This document shows, piece after piece, positions 28,057 through 37,143 of a stretch of 64,000 nt of DNA. Each line of letters opens with the position of its first letter. Position 1 is the stretch's first letter. Position numbers and translations under genes: made by a program. Location: NCBI RefSeq assembly GCF_037974265.1, contig NZ_CP150233.1:4588001-4652000 (forward strand), read 5' to 3'. The notes beneath the pieces were generated by a model, which saw only the letters and a list, made by a program, of their open reading frames with translations, was not told the DNA's origin and searched no databases. This DNA is from Paenibacillus sp. FSL R5-0623. GTDB taxonomy: Bacteria; Bacillota; Bacilli; Paenibacillales; Paenibacillaceae.

Positions 28057-29070
28057 TTAAACTACATCTGCGTGACTTACAGACAGACGAAGAATTGTTT
28101 CATGCGGCAAAATAACCCGTGGGTTCTCCACATTTTCTTTCTTCATCAACTTGGTCAGCAAACGCATCGCTACTGCGCCAAGGTCGTACATTGGCTGAGC
28201 CACTGTTGTCAACTGAGGACGCACCATGGAAGCCATACGGATGTTATCCACACTAATAATGGAGAAATCATCCGGTACTTTCAGACCGTCATCCTGAATG
28301 CTGTGAATGGCACCAATGGCCATTTCATCTGTAGCAGCAAAGATAGCTGATGGTTTTTTCTTGAGTCCAAGGAAATATTTCATTGCTTCCACACCGGATT
28401 CATATCGATAGTTACCGATTCGAACAAGATCCTCCTGGTATTCAATCCCCGCTGCTTCCAGTGCTTTCTTGTAACCTTGGAAACGGGCATATCCATTCGC
28501 CGGATCTTGCAGTGTACCACTGATCATCGCAATTTCCTTGTGTCCATGACGAATCAGAGTGTTTACCGCATCAAACGCAGCCGCCTCATGGTCAATATCC
28601 ACCGAAGGGAATGTGCCCTTCTCATCACTCGTTGCACAAAGCACGATCGGCACAGCCGCAGACTGGAACGCCTGAATGTGTTCGTCCGTTACTGTTCCGC
28701 CCATGAAGAGCAGTCCGTCTACTTGTTTTTCGAGCAACGTGTTAATAACACGAATTTCTTTTTCTTTCTTCTTATCTGCATTACACAAAATAATATTGTA
28801 GTGATACATATTCGCAATATCTTCAATTCCGCGGGCAATCTCCGCGAAGGTTGAGTTCGAAATATCTGGAATAACGACCCCGACCGTGGTTGTCTTCTTG
28901 CTTGCCAGACCTCTGGCTACCGCATTCGGACGATATCCCAACCGTTCGATGGCTTCATATACTTTTTTCCGCGTTTGCGGTTTGACATTAGGGTTATTAT
29001 TAACTACCCGTGATACCGTTGCCATAGACACTCCAGCTTCACGTGCCACATCATAAATGGTTACCGTCAC
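28057..29070 (-). CDS. ccpA: Catabolite control protein A
   Basis: A 337-residue LacI/GalR regulator. Its helix-turn-helix and hinge ([20 protein letters not shown], then [17 protein letters not shown]) match CcpA, and the rest is the periplasmic-binding-like core that binds HPr phosphorylated on Ser46 (or Crh). CcpA represses or activates carbon genes at cre sites. I place the start at GTG 29070, which has GGAGAG 7 nt upstream; the ATG at 29085 has no ribosome binding site and adds five residues before the conserved start. The neighbourhood with acsA, acuA and ytxJ parallels B. subtilis, supporting CcpA over other LacI members. Confidence 0.93.
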   Translation of the reverse strand: MTVTIYDVAREAGVSMATVSRVVNNNPNVKPQTRKKVYEAIERLGYRPNAVARGLASKKTTTVGVVIPDISNSTFAEIARGIEDIANMYHYNIILCNADKKKEKEIRVINTLLEKQVDGLLFMGGTVTDEHIQAFQSAAVPIVLCATSDEKGTFPSVDIDHEAAAFDAVNTLIRHGHKEIAMISGTLQDPANGYARFQGYKKALEAAGIEYQEDLVRIGNYRYESGVEAMKYFLGLKKKPSAIFAATDEMAIGAIHSIQDDGLKVPDDFSIISVDNIRMASMVRPQLTTVAQPMYDLGAVAMRLLTKLMKKENVENPRVILPHETILRLSVSHADVV

Positions 29071-29162
29071 AGCACTTCTCTCCATTACCAGTAAATTTTC
29101 ATACCATTTTCATTAAGATTTATATTACGACAAATTTTTGCATTAATCAATTAAAATAGGCT

Positions 29163-29510
29163 TTAGGACTCACTCAAAACATTCGCAAGTGTGGTTCTAG
29201 TAATATCTGAATGGGAAGTATGCCATACAGGAATTCCCTTTTTGATCAGGATTGCCTGTGGAGATTCGTGCTTAACACCCAGCTTGTCTGCTGCTTCATT
29301 CGATACCGGGCGATCTTCCACAACATAGATGATGCCATATTTCACTTGTTCATTGGCATTGTTAAGCAAATAATCGTTCATCTCCTGATAAGCATTCGAG
29401 CTGATCGGACAGCGCGTGCTATGCTTAAACAGAAGCAAGGGTTGATCCTTGGTAGCCTCCACTGCGGAGTTTAGCTGTTCAATACTTGTCATTTTAGTCA
29501 TGTCAGCCAT
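29163..29510 (-). CDS. ytxJ: Bacillithiol-system redox protein YtxJ
   Basis: A 115-residue thioredoxin-fold protein. LLLFKHSTRCPISSNAY carries the single active-site cysteine of the YtxJ (BrxC-type) family, a monothiol bacilliredoxin that removes bacillithiol from proteins. The cis-Pro region SPQAILIKKG follows. The start is ATG 29510, with AAGGGGG upstream; upstream extension to 29663 would add an implausible 51 residues. It lies just upstream of ccpA on the same strand, as in Bacillus. The CPIS motif lacks the second cysteine of classical thioredoxins. Confidence 0.88.
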   Translation of the reverse strand: MADMTKMTSIEQLNSAVEATKDQPLLLFKHSTRCPISSNAYQEMNDYLLNNANEQVKYGIIYVVEDRPVSNEAADKLGVKHESPQAILIKKGIPVWHTSHSDITRTTLANVLSES

Positions 29511-29632
29511 TAGATATACATCCCCCTTTACCAGGAATACCGCTATGTTGAGCGTTTTCACTCTTCGATATCTTAACAAAAAGTGCGCGAAAAAGCCAAT
29601 TTTCATGAAAACAAGCATTTTACACGTCAAAA

Positions 29633-30076
29633 TTAGACAGCATTTGAGAAGTACTCCTGCCACACAAATCCGGATAATTGACTTAATCTGCGCTCCGTGG
29701 TCTCAATCCACGTTGCATCACCAGACTTCGTTGCGTAACCCATAATGTCCAGCAACAGATTGATACGTTCCTCCACTGCTTGCTGCATTCGATATTCCAT
29801 CTCCCGATCGGTCGCATCCGGCCAGGCCAGCAGTAGCTCATGAAACACGTCTGCCAGTTCATTACGTTCACCAAAAGATACGTCTTGCTTCACGGGCTGT
29901 TCACCCAATGTGCTTATGCATGCTGTTAAGTCCGGCTTGACCGGCGGAAGCACTTCGTATGATACACAGTCTGTACACGCAAATACGGGTACGTTTCGAA
30001 TCTCCACTTTTTTGGCGTATACCACCGTTCTTAATTCCAACTCCATTACATGTCCACATCTGCACGACTTGCGCAC
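29633..30076 (-). CDS. Hypothetical protein with N-terminal zinc ribbon
   Basis: A 147-residue protein. Residues about 5-45 contain CRCG and CTDC, two cysteine pairs spaced like a YgiT-type zinc ribbon. The rest is helical with a Glu-rich segment. I chose GTG 30076, 6 nt after GAGGTG; the ATG at 30082 overlaps that site. It lies upstream of ytxJ on the same strand with a gap of about 120 bp, so linkage is possible but not shown. YgiT-type ribbons often occur in antitoxins, yet no toxin gene neighbours it. Function unknown. Confidence 0.65.
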   Translation of the reverse strand: MRKSCRCGHVMELELRTVVYAKKVEIRNVPVFACTDCVSYEVLPPVKPDLTACISTLGEQPVKQDVSFGERNELADVFHELLLAWPDATDREMEYRMQQAVEERINLLLDIMGYATKSGDATWIETTERRLSQLSGFVWQEYFSNAV

Positions 30077-30321
30077 AACCATCACCTCATTCGTTCTATA
30101 CTCTATATAAGTACCATTCGACCTATTTCGGCTCAAATCCTGCTATAAACGAAAGGTTGCACAAATTACCACTCCCTCCAGATGAAGGTTGTCGAATGCA
30201 GGCAGTTACTGACTTGTAATCGCTTCCTTCAAACTGAATATGCACTTCCATGAAGTCCCTTGGAGAATCTGTTACAATTAAAGACGCAACAGACATATCA
30301 CCGCAAAAAGGAGAGATCGAC

Positions 30322-30846
30322 ATGAGATTAACCGGTAAAAAAGTCATCGCTCTGATCGATGAAGAATTCGAGGATTTAGAATTGTGGTACCCTGTACATC
30401 GGGTTCGTGAAGAAGGTGCAGAAGTGCATCTTGCTGGAGAGAAAAAAGGAAAAACCTATATTGGCAAATATGGTGTGCCTGCTGAAGCCGAATACAGTTT
30501 CGATGAACTGGGCAGTTCAGATTACGATGGCATTCTCGTGCCAGGCGGCTGGGCGCCAGACAAGCTGCGTCGTTATCCCAAAGTACTGGAGCTTGTAAAG
30601 GAAATGAATGCAGACCGGAAACCGATTGGACAGATCTGTCATGCGGGCTGGGTGCTAATTTCTGCCAAAATTCTGGACGGGGTTACAGTAACTTCTACAC
30701 CAGGTATTCGGGATGACATGGAAAATGCAGGTGCCATCTGGAAAGATGAAGCCGTTGTTGTTGATGGACATATCATCTCAGCACGTCGTCCGCCTGACCT
30801 TCCACCTTATGGCAAGGCATTCTGTGATGCACTCGCTGACAAATAA
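30322..30846 (+). CDS. DJ-1/PfpI family class I glutamine amidotransferase-like protein
   Basis: A 174-residue protein of the DJ-1/PfpI superfamily. EEFEDLELWYPVHRVREEGAEV carries the conserved Glu of the active site, and GQICHAGWVLISA holds the nucleophilic Cys with the elbow sequence. This matches the YfkM/general stress protein 18 and PfpI group, for which deglycase, glyoxalase or peptidase activities have been proposed. The start ATG follows AAAAGGAGAGATCGAC; the longer frame from 30250 has no such signal. It is monocistronic with a strong terminator. Confidence 0.87.
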   Translation: MRLTGKKVIALIDEEFEDLELWYPVHRVREEGAEVHLAGEKKGKTYIGKYGVPAEAEYSFDELGSSDYDGILVPGGWAPDKLRRYPKVLELVKEMNADRKPIGQICHAGWVLISAKILDGVTVTSTPGIRDDMENAGAIWKDEAVVVDGHIISARRPPDLPPYGKAFCDALADK

Positions 30847-30847
30847 A

Positions 30848-30885
30848 AATAACCCCATTGTGCCTCATGCACAGTGGGGTTATTT
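30848..30885 (+). terminator. Terminator of the DJ-1/PfpI gene
   Basis: The arms 30848-30863 and 30869-30885 (AACCCCATTGTGC with GCACAGTGGGGTT) pair with one mismatch, and TTTTATAT follows. Confidence 0.85.
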
Positions 30886-30963
30886 TATATAACAAGTTTT
30901 TTTAAATAATTATCACAAATGTAAATATATTAACTTAAAGGTATTTATATCCATTTACCCCAA

Positions 30964-32724
30964 TTACGATGCGTTCGAACCACTTTGTTCATCCGGACTT
31001 CCCGTGGAGTCATTAAAGACTTGCAGTCGCTCCTCAATATCTCCGCTGGTCCTTAAGGCGAAGCACTTTCGCGCTTCTTCTTTGGCGGCCGATGCTGTTG
31101 TGTTCAGCACTCTGTGCTTCACACGTAACAGGGATTGTGGGGACATACTCAAGTGGCGAATACCAAGCTCCAGCCAAAGCGGAATGGCACGTTCGTCCCC
31201 TGCCATCTCTCCGCACACACTGACATCAATTCCAGCCGTATGAGCCGCATCTGCTGTCGCACGAAGCATCCGCAGAACAGCCGGATGATAGGGGTGATAC
31301 ATATGAGCAATCTGCTCATTCATTCGATCTACTGCCAGTACATATTGAACCAGGTCGTTCGTACCAATACTGAAGAAATCAGCTTCCTCTGCGAGCAGAT
31401 CAGCAATCATCACCGCTGCAGGAACTTCAATCATAATTCCCACCTGAATGTGAGGGTCGTATGCTAATCCCCGCTCGTCCAGATCGGCCATCGCCTCACG
31501 AAGAATCTCATTGGCCTGCTGAAGCTCTTCGACCGAAGAGATCATCGGGTACATGATTTTGACATTTCCGGCAGCGCTGGCACGCAGAATGGCTGTAAGC
31601 TGTGTTTTGAACAGATCCTTGCGATCGAGACTAATCCGAATAGCTCGGTAACCCAGAAACGGATTGTCTTCCTCCGGCAGTTCAAAGTAATCGAGTTGCT
31701 TGTCACCACCGATATCCAGTGTACGAATAACAACGGATTGTCCTGCTGTTTTCTCTGCCACAAGACGGTACACCTCATACTGTTCTTGCTCACCCGGGAA
31801 AGTCGCACGGTCCATGTACAAGAATTCTGTTCGGAACAAGCCCACACCTTTGGCTCCTTGTTTCAAAGCAAGGTCCAATTCCTTCACCGAACTGATATTG
31901 GAAGCCAAGTGCAGAACGGCCCCATCTTTGGTTACAGCATCAACGGTAGCAAGGACTTGAAGTTGTTCCTTTTTCTTCAGTTGTTTGCTGCGAAGCATGG
32001 TATACCGTTCAATCGTCTTACGATCCGGGTCTGTAAATACCAAGCCATTGTCACCATCCACCACAAGCATATCCCCTGTCTCTACCGGCATGCCAAGACT
32101 CGCTTCCAGACCGGAAACGAGAGGAATGCCAAGGGCACGAGCCATAATCGCAGAATGTGATGTTTTCCCGCCAATCAAGGTTACAATACCTAGCACATGG
32201 GTCGGATTCAGATGCGCCAGTTGAGATGGCGATAATTCTTTGGCAACGAGCACATATGGCTGGGTATCCGAAGGAAGTGTAATCTCAGGTGCACCGAGCA
32301 AATGCTTGAGCAGACGGTTACCCACATCCTTGATGTCAATGGCCCGCTCCTTCATATACTCGTCTTCCAGCAAGTCAAACATCGTGACAAAGTGGTCAAT
32401 GGCTTCTTTGACCGCCACTTCCGCTGCCTTATATTGACGCTCGATAATGCCGCGAATTTCGTTCATGAATACCGGATCTTCCAGGATGGCCAGATGTGCA
32501 TCAAAGATACTGGACTCCTCTGGACCAACAACTTCCTTGAACTCATTTTTGATATATTCGATCTCATCCTTTGATGTCCGTATGCCCTCATACAGCCGTT
32601 CGAACTCTTGGGCAAGATCCACCGAATCCATCTTCTGATCCGGCAGATCCCATTCCCAACTGGGCAGGACAAATGCTTTGCCGATGGCTATGCCTGCAGC
32701 TCCGTTGATGCCTTGTATCTTCAT
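30964..32724 (-). CDS. ptsI: PTS enzyme I (phosphoenolpyruvate-protein phosphotransferase)
   Basis: A 586-residue enzyme I. It takes phosphate from phosphoenolpyruvate onto the His in GGKTSHSAIMARALG (about residue 190) and hands it to HPr. The C-terminal barrel has GVGLFRTEFLYM, IMIEVPAAV, SIGTNDLVQY and VCGEMAGD, all PEP-binding signatures. Its start overlaps the end of the EIICBA gene by 4 bp (ATGA), so the two are translationally coupled. HPr, which usually sits between sugar permease and enzyme I in the Bacillus pts operon, is absent here and must be elsewhere. Confidence 0.95.
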   Translation of the reverse strand: MKIQGINGAAGIAIGKAFVLPSWEWDLPDQKMDSVDLAQEFERLYEGIRTSKDEIEYIKNEFKEVVGPEESSIFDAHLAILEDPVFMNEIRGIIERQYKAAEVAVKEAIDHFVTMFDLLEDEYMKERAIDIKDVGNRLLKHLLGAPEITLPSDTQPYVLVAKELSPSQLAHLNPTHVLGIVTLIGGKTSHSAIMARALGIPLVSGLEASLGMPVETGDMLVVDGDNGLVFTDPDRKTIERYTMLRSKQLKKKEQLQVLATVDAVTKDGAVLHLASNISSVKELDLALKQGAKGVGLFRTEFLYMDRATFPGEQEQYEVYRLVAEKTAGQSVVIRTLDIGGDKQLDYFELPEEDNPFLGYRAIRISLDRKDLFKTQLTAILRASAAGNVKIMYPMISSVEELQQANEILREAMADLDERGLAYDPHIQVGIMIEVPAAVMIADLLAEEADFFSIGTNDLVQYVLAVDRMNEQIAHMYHPYHPAVLRMLRATADAAHTAGIDVSVCGEMAGDERAIPLWLELGIRHLSMSPQSLLRVKHRVLNTTASAAKEEARKCFALRTSGDIEERLQVFNDSTGSPDEQSGSNAS

Positions 32725-34601
32725 TCTACCCCTCCAACGTTCCTGTCATAGAGCACCACGGACATAACGGATGCCTGACCTTTCTTAACTTGCTTAAATG
32801 GAGCAAAACTCCATGATTTTACACGATCCGGATTCGTAATTACCATTGGTGTTGTCAGTGACGCCGCTTGCTCGCGGAGTACTGCCAGATCAAACCTGAT
32901 CAACAACTGCCCTGGCTCCACCGTATCGCCCTCCTGAACAAAAGCTTCAAAATGGCCTTTCAACTGAGAGGTATCGATGCCGATATGCAGTAACACTTCA
33001 AGCCCCTCACGGGTAGAAATACCCAAGGCATGCATGGTCGGGTACAAGTGCATAATCGTTCCGTACACGGGTGAGACCAGCTCTCCCTTTTCCGGAACAA
33101 AGGCTACACCATCACCGACAAGTTTGGCTGCAAAGATCTGATCCGGTACCTCTTCAATCGGGAGCATTTTGCCCTGAACGGGGGCACAGAACAGAACCTG
33201 TTGCAGATCTCTTTCCAGCAGCTTCGCGATTTCTTCCCGAATCAATTCCGAGTAGGTCCCGAATACCACCTGTACGTTACCGCCACCCAGCTTGATCAGT
33301 CCAGCGGACCCCATACTCTTCATGGCACCCGTGTCGATCAAGCGGTCATCATGCACAGTCAGGCGAAGACGTGTAATACATGCTTCAACCTGTACAATGT
33401 TACTCTTCCCACCCAATGCTTCGAGGATTAAAGGTGCCTGATAAGGAATGTTACCTACCCAATCTTCGAGCATGGAGCCCTCTTCACGTCCTGGTGTTGG
33501 AATCTTGAACGTACGAATCGCCCATCGGAACAGGAAGTAATAAACCAGCCCATATAGTATGCCAATCGGAATGAGCTTCCACGCATTCTCCGATAGATGG
33601 AAATTGAGTATGTAATCAATAATACCTGCGGAGTAAGAGAATCCATGCCGGATATCCAGCCAGTAACTAATCCACATGGCAACGCCGGACATCACTGCAT
33701 GCACAATGAACAGATAAGGAGCCGCGAACAAAAAAGCAAACTCAATCTGTTCCGATACCCCGGTTAGAAAACAAACGAGTGCCGATGTCAGAAAAGTTTT
33801 CTTGATTTTCGGTTTCAGATCTTCCCTGGCTTCCTGAATAATAGCAAAGGCTATCGCCGGAATGGCAAACATCATGATGGGAAACAAACCTGCCATAAAG
33901 AATCCTGCTGTTGGATCACCTGCAAAAAATCGGGGCAAATCCCCTTGCACAATGTTACCATCAGGCGTTTCAAACGTCCCTAACTGGAACCAAAACACAT
34001 TGTTAAGCAGGTGATGAAGCCCAAAAGCGACCAGCACCCTGTATAACACCCCGTAAATGAACAGTCCAAAACCCCCGAGACTGTATTCCCAAGTAGCAAT
34101 GCCGTTCAATCCATGCTGTAGGATCGGAGCGAGCCATAACATAAAACAGGAGAACAATGCCGAACAGAGTCCGACGATGAGCAAAACAAACCTTGAACCT
34201 CCAAAAAACTGTAAAATTTCAGGCAGTTTAATGCTTTTAAACCGATTATGCATCCCACCGGCAAGCGCGCCGAGTATGATTCCGATTAAGGAAGCGGGCT
34301 GAACGGTTCCATCCCCGAAGTTCCGAGTCACCTGATCATATATCACGATACCAGCCAGAGCAGCAAGTCCCGCTTGTCCGGCCTGGTTGGAGAGTCCCAG
34401 TGCTACACCGACAGCGAACAAATACGGTAAGAAATAAAAAATACCGTGTCCGGCCACGGTAGACACTTCACCGACAATATCCAATCCCCAGGCGTCCCAA
34501 GGCAGACTGCCAACACTGAGCAAAATTGCGGCGGCGGGCAGGACCATTGTAGGCAGCATTACCGCTCGTCCGAGCTGCTGCAAGGATCCGAGCCAATTCA
34601 T
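32721..34601 (-). CDS. nagE: PTS EIICBA permease, N-acetylglucosamine type
   Basis: A 626-residue fused sugar permease. EIIC occupies residues 1-360 with about ten membrane segments and the GlcNAc-type signature HHLLNNVFWFQLGTFETPDG. EIIB (about 385-460) has the phosphocysteine in VEACITRLRL. EIIA (about 485-610) has the phosphohistidine in LLHIGIDT. The EIIC signatures resemble NagE more than PtsG, so N-acetylglucosamine or glucosamine is the likely substrate, although glucose is possible. GAAAGGAGAGG precedes the ATG. It forms an operon with ptsI. No nag catabolic genes adjoin. Confidence 0.86.
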   Translation of the reverse strand: MNWLGSLQQLGRAVMLPTMVLPAAAILLSVGSLPWDAWGLDIVGEVSTVAGHGIFYFLPYLFAVGVALGLSNQAGQAGLAALAGIVIYDQVTRNFGDGTVQPASLIGIILGALAGGMHNRFKSIKLPEILQFFGGSRFVLLIVGLCSALFSCFMLWLAPILQHGLNGIATWEYSLGGFGLFIYGVLYRVLVAFGLHHLLNNVFWFQLGTFETPDGNIVQGDLPRFFAGDPTAGFFMAGLFPIMMFAIPAIAFAIIQEAREDLKPKIKKTFLTSALVCFLTGVSEQIEFAFLFAAPYLFIVHAVMSGVAMWISYWLDIRHGFSYSAGIIDYILNFHLSENAWKLIPIGILYGLVYYFLFRWAIRTFKIPTPGREEGSMLEDWVGNIPYQAPLILEALGGKSNIVQVEACITRLRLTVHDDRLIDTGAMKSMGSAGLIKLGGGNVQVVFGTYSELIREEIAKLLERDLQQVLFCAPVQGKMLPIEEVPDQIFAAKLVGDGVAFVPEKGELVSPVYGTIMHLYPTMHALGISTREGLEVLLHIGIDTSQLKGHFEAFVQEGDTVEPGQLLIRFDLAVLREQAASLTTPMVITNPDRVKSWSFAPFKQVKKGQASVMSVVLYDRNVGGVE

Positions 34602-34625
34602 GGCGACCTCTCCTTTCTATCCTAG

Positions 34626-34678
34626 ATGGTAAGCTTTACGCAACGTTTTGTCAAAGCAAAACAGTAACCAATTGGTAA
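34626..34678 (-). promoter_or_regulatory. Possible nagE promoter and palindromic operator
   Basis: TTGACA (34654-34649) and TACCAT (34631-34626) lie 17 bp apart on the minus strand. A palindrome with ACCAATTGGT at its centre (34667-34676) sits just upstream of the -35 box. The -10 is weak and close to the ribosome binding site, so this is tentative. Confidence 0.35.
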
Positions 34679-34706
34679 TTAATAACGGCAAAAATAGAAC
34701 AGAAAA

Positions 34707-34735
34707 AATCCCGTCAACTTCAAGTTAACGGGATT
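34707..34735 (-). terminator. Terminator of the CoA-binding protein gene
   Basis: AATCCCGTCAACTT (34707-34720) pairs with AAGTTAACGGGATT (34722-34735), one mismatch, and a T run follows on the minus strand. Confidence 0.8.
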
Positions 34736-34797
34736 CATCCTATGATCATTCAATTGGAACAGATCAGGAGATCATTCGATCACAGGTGAACGAGCCA

Positions 34798-35232
34798 TCA
34801 GCCGCGTCCAGCGCCGCGCAGAACGATGGAATCCTCTACCTTGATACAACGATTCGTTACCGCTGTCATGCCGTTCTCTGCAGCAATCTGGACCGCTTCA
34901 TCACTATGGATGCCAAGCTGCAGCCACAGCACATTAGCTTTGATGGCAGCGGCGTCACGAGCGACATCCGCGCAAAACTCCTCGCGACGAAACACATTGA
35001 CAATGTCTACCGGCTCTGGAATATCCGCGAGTGTGGCATATACCGTCTCGCCCAGGATTTCACCTTGCGCCTGTGGATTAACCGGTATAATGCGATAACC
35101 TCTGCTCTGCATGGCTTCTGCCACCATATAGGAAGTACGATCTGATTTGTCTGACAAGCCGACGACTGCGATGTTGCCTGCTTTGCGCAAAAGTTGTCCA
35201 ATTTCTTCACGAGTAGGGTTGTTAAATTCCAT
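34798..35232 (-). CDS. CoA-binding domain protein (YccU-like)
   Basis: A 144-residue CoA-binding protein of the YccU/YneT type: a Rossmann fold with IAVVGLSDKSDRTSY (nucleotide loop), YRIIPVNP, VDIVNVFRR and VLWLQLGI, followed by NRCIKVE. Such stand-alone domains resemble the N-terminal part of succinyl-CoA synthetase alpha and bind CoA; their physiological role is poorly defined. The ATG 35232 is used; a TTG at 35238 has a better spaced AAAGGA, so the protein may begin two residues earlier. A dispersed intergenic motif lies between it and aroA upstream. Confidence 0.85.
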   Translation of the reverse strand: MEFNNPTREEIGQLLRKAGNIAVVGLSDKSDRTSYMVAEAMQSRGYRIIPVNPQAQGEILGETVYATLADIPEPVDIVNVFRREEFCADVARDAAAIKANVLWLQLGIHSDEAVQIAAENGMTAVTNRCIKVEDSIVLRGAGRG

Positions 35233-35255
35233 GTTCAAGCACCATCCTTTTCTGA

Positions 35256-35287
35256 TTAAAGTGCGTGTTCAAAAGACAGGTTTCAGT
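35256..35287. repeat. Dispersed intergenic motif, copy 2
   Basis: This segment shares AAGTGC, TGTTCAAAA and GTTTCAGT in the same order with 7416-7453. Only one arm is present here, without the matching inverted arm seen at 7462-7473. Confidence 0.5.
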
Positions 35288-35291
35288 TGTT

Positions 35292-36587
35292 TTACTCTTT
35301 TACCCATTGAACCGAGGCGCCAAGCGCCTGCAAATGATCGAAATATTGCGGATAAGACTTGGCTACATGGTGTGCATCCCGAATACGAAGCGGCTTCTTG
35401 GAACGCAGACCGACAACAGTGAGCGCCATAATTACGCGATGATCGAAGTGAGCGTTAATCTCAACGCCGCCTTCAACACCTTCCGGATGTCCGTGTACGA
35501 TAATCTCAGCTTGACGCTCTTCAACGTTCGCTCCTGCCTTCCGCAGTTCGTTCAAGTAATCGGTGATTCGGTCACATTCCTTGTAACGCAGGTTCTCTAC
35601 ATTATAGAACCGAGACGTGCCTTCCGCAAACACAGCTGCGGCTACCATAGCCAAAACCGCGTCCGTTGCGGCATCCCCGTCGAATTCGATCGCTTTCAGT
35701 CTGCCATTTCCTTGAACGTGTACAACATCGTTCTCATGTGTCAACGGCACTTCCATCATACGCAGAACGTCAACGATGGCACGTTCTCCCTGTTTGCTCT
35801 GCTCCATCAGGCGCAGAATTTTCACATCAGACTGTGTAACCGCTGCTGCTGCAAGAACTGCTGCTGATCCAGGGTAATCCCCTTGTACGGTATAAGTCGT
35901 TGGCTGGTAGGCCTGTCCACCTGGTACACGGAAGGACATGTAATCATCACTTGCATGGATAACGATGCCTGCTTGCTCCAGCACTTCCAGCGTCTGTCCG
36001 ATAACAACCTTGGACTTCAGGTCATTCAGCACTTCAATGGTGCTGTCTTCTGCAAGCAAAGGCGTAACAAACAGCAATGCGCTCAGATACTGGGAGCTGA
36101 CGGAGCCGGATACACGAATGTGTCCACCCTTGGCATTGCCACCTTTGATTGTAATCGGCAGGCGTCCTTGTTCGTGCTGTACTTCTACACCCAGTTGGCC
36201 AAGCGCATCGATCAGGTCATCATGCGGACGTTTACCTAGCGAATCCGGGTACGTATTTATAAATGTAACGTCTGGACAGAGCGCTGTAACTCCCATGAGG
36301 AAACGAAGTACAGCACCCGCATTCCCCACATTCAACTCACGCACATCACGGGGATGACTTCCGAAGCCCTTGATTACAATCTTGCTGTCGTCTTCTTCAA
36401 GTTCAGCCCCAAGATCACGAATACATCTGCGCATGGCGTCACTGTCTTCACTGTGTGCCGGGAAATGAATGGTACTTGTGCCTTCTGCCAGCGCAGCAGC
36501 CAGCAAATAGCGGGTAGTGTAGTTTTTGGAGGACAGAGCCCCGATTTCCCCGCTCAGAGTGGGGGTTGGTTTAACAATAACGTCCAT
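35292..36587 (-). CDS. aroA: 3-phosphoshikimate 1-carboxyvinyltransferase (EPSP synthase)
   Basis: A 431-residue EPSP synthase of the shikimate pathway, joining shikimate-3-phosphate and phosphoenolpyruvate. Core signatures are present: SSKNYTTR near the start, GNAGAVLRFLMG (about residue 90), SGSVSSQYLSALL and YKECDRITDYLNEL. The usual Thr and Pro of the GNAGTAMRP loop are replaced by Ala and Phe, and the Ser after the catalytic Lys of SKS is Asn, so this is a divergent EPSPS. The ATG has GAAGGAGAA upstream. aroK lies 0.5 kb away on the same strand but behind a separate plus-strand gene. Confidence 0.9.
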   Translation of the reverse strand: MDVIVKPTPTLSGEIGALSSKNYTTRYLLAAALAEGTSTIHFPAHSEDSDAMRRCIRDLGAELEEDDSKIVIKGFGSHPRDVRELNVGNAGAVLRFLMGVTALCPDVTFINTYPDSLGKRPHDDLIDALGQLGVEVQHEQGRLPITIKGGNAKGGHIRVSGSVSSQYLSALLFVTPLLAEDSTIEVLNDLKSKVVIGQTLEVLEQAGIVIHASDDYMSFRVPGGQAYQPTTYTVQGDYPGSAAVLAAAAVTQSDVKILRLMEQSKQGERAIVDVLRMMEVPLTHENDVVHVQGNGRLKAIEFDGDAATDAVLAMVAAAVFAEGTSRFYNVENLRYKECDRITDYLNELRKAGANVEERQAEIIVHGHPEGVEGGVEINAHFDHRVIMALTVVGLRSKKPLRIRDAHHVAKSYPQYFDHLQALGASVQWVKE

Positions 36588-36693
36588 GGATGAAATTCTC
36601 CTTCATTGATTATATTGTCGCCAAATTGACATTCCGTGCATCGCTTGGGTATCATTATAGGCGTTAAGTCCATACAGAAAAGAGGACCTGAAT

Positions 36694-36999
36694 ATGACAC
36701 AAATAGCTGAAATTGAAACGTCTGAGCTGCGCCGCCGTTTACAGGCGGGAGAGAAGCTGCAGATGATAGACGTCCGCGAGGACGATGAAGTGGCGCAAGG
36801 CATGATCGAAGGAGCCAAGCATATCCCGCTTGGACAGATTCCGGACCGACTGTCTGAGATTGAGAAATCAGGTGAGATCGTAATCATCTGTCGTAGCGGT
36901 TACCGCAGTGAGCGTGCCTGTGAATATCTGCAGCAACTGGGATACGAAGGCTGTACAAACATGGTCGGCGGTATGCTTCAGTGGCATCAGGAAGACTAG
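36694..36999 (+). CDS. Rhodanese-like domain protein
   Basis: A 101-residue single rhodanese domain. The active-site loop is CRSGYRS, with catalytic Cys at about residue 66. LQMIDVREDDEVAQGMIEGAKHIPLGQI and GMLQWHQED are the usual flanking elements. It probably carries a persulfide sulfur in sulfur transfer or detoxification. AAGAGGACC lies upstream. It is divergent from aroA and convergent with aroK, with a bidirectional-looking terminator after it. Partner is unknown. Confidence 0.88.
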   Translation: MTQIAEIETSELRRRLQAGEKLQMIDVREDDEVAQGMIEGAKHIPLGQIPDRLSEIEKSGEIVIICRSGYRSERACEYLQQLGYEGCTNMVGGMLQWHQED

Positions 37000-37062
37000 A
37001 GTAATGTGGAGCGGATCGAAGTCATAGGTAACTTTAGACCTCTAACCTACTCTGCTCCTAGA

Positions 37063-37095
37063 AACAAACGGACGGGCCAATATGGCCCGTTTTGT
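37063..37095. terminator. Terminator between the rhodanese gene and aroK
   Basis: ACGGGCCA (37072-37079) pairs with TGGCCCGT (37083-37090), flanked by AACAAA and TTTTGTT on either side. Confidence 0.8.
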
Positions 37096-37143
37096 TATAT
37101 CTGCCACCATCTATTCAACCATCAAACTTCGATGATAACAAGC

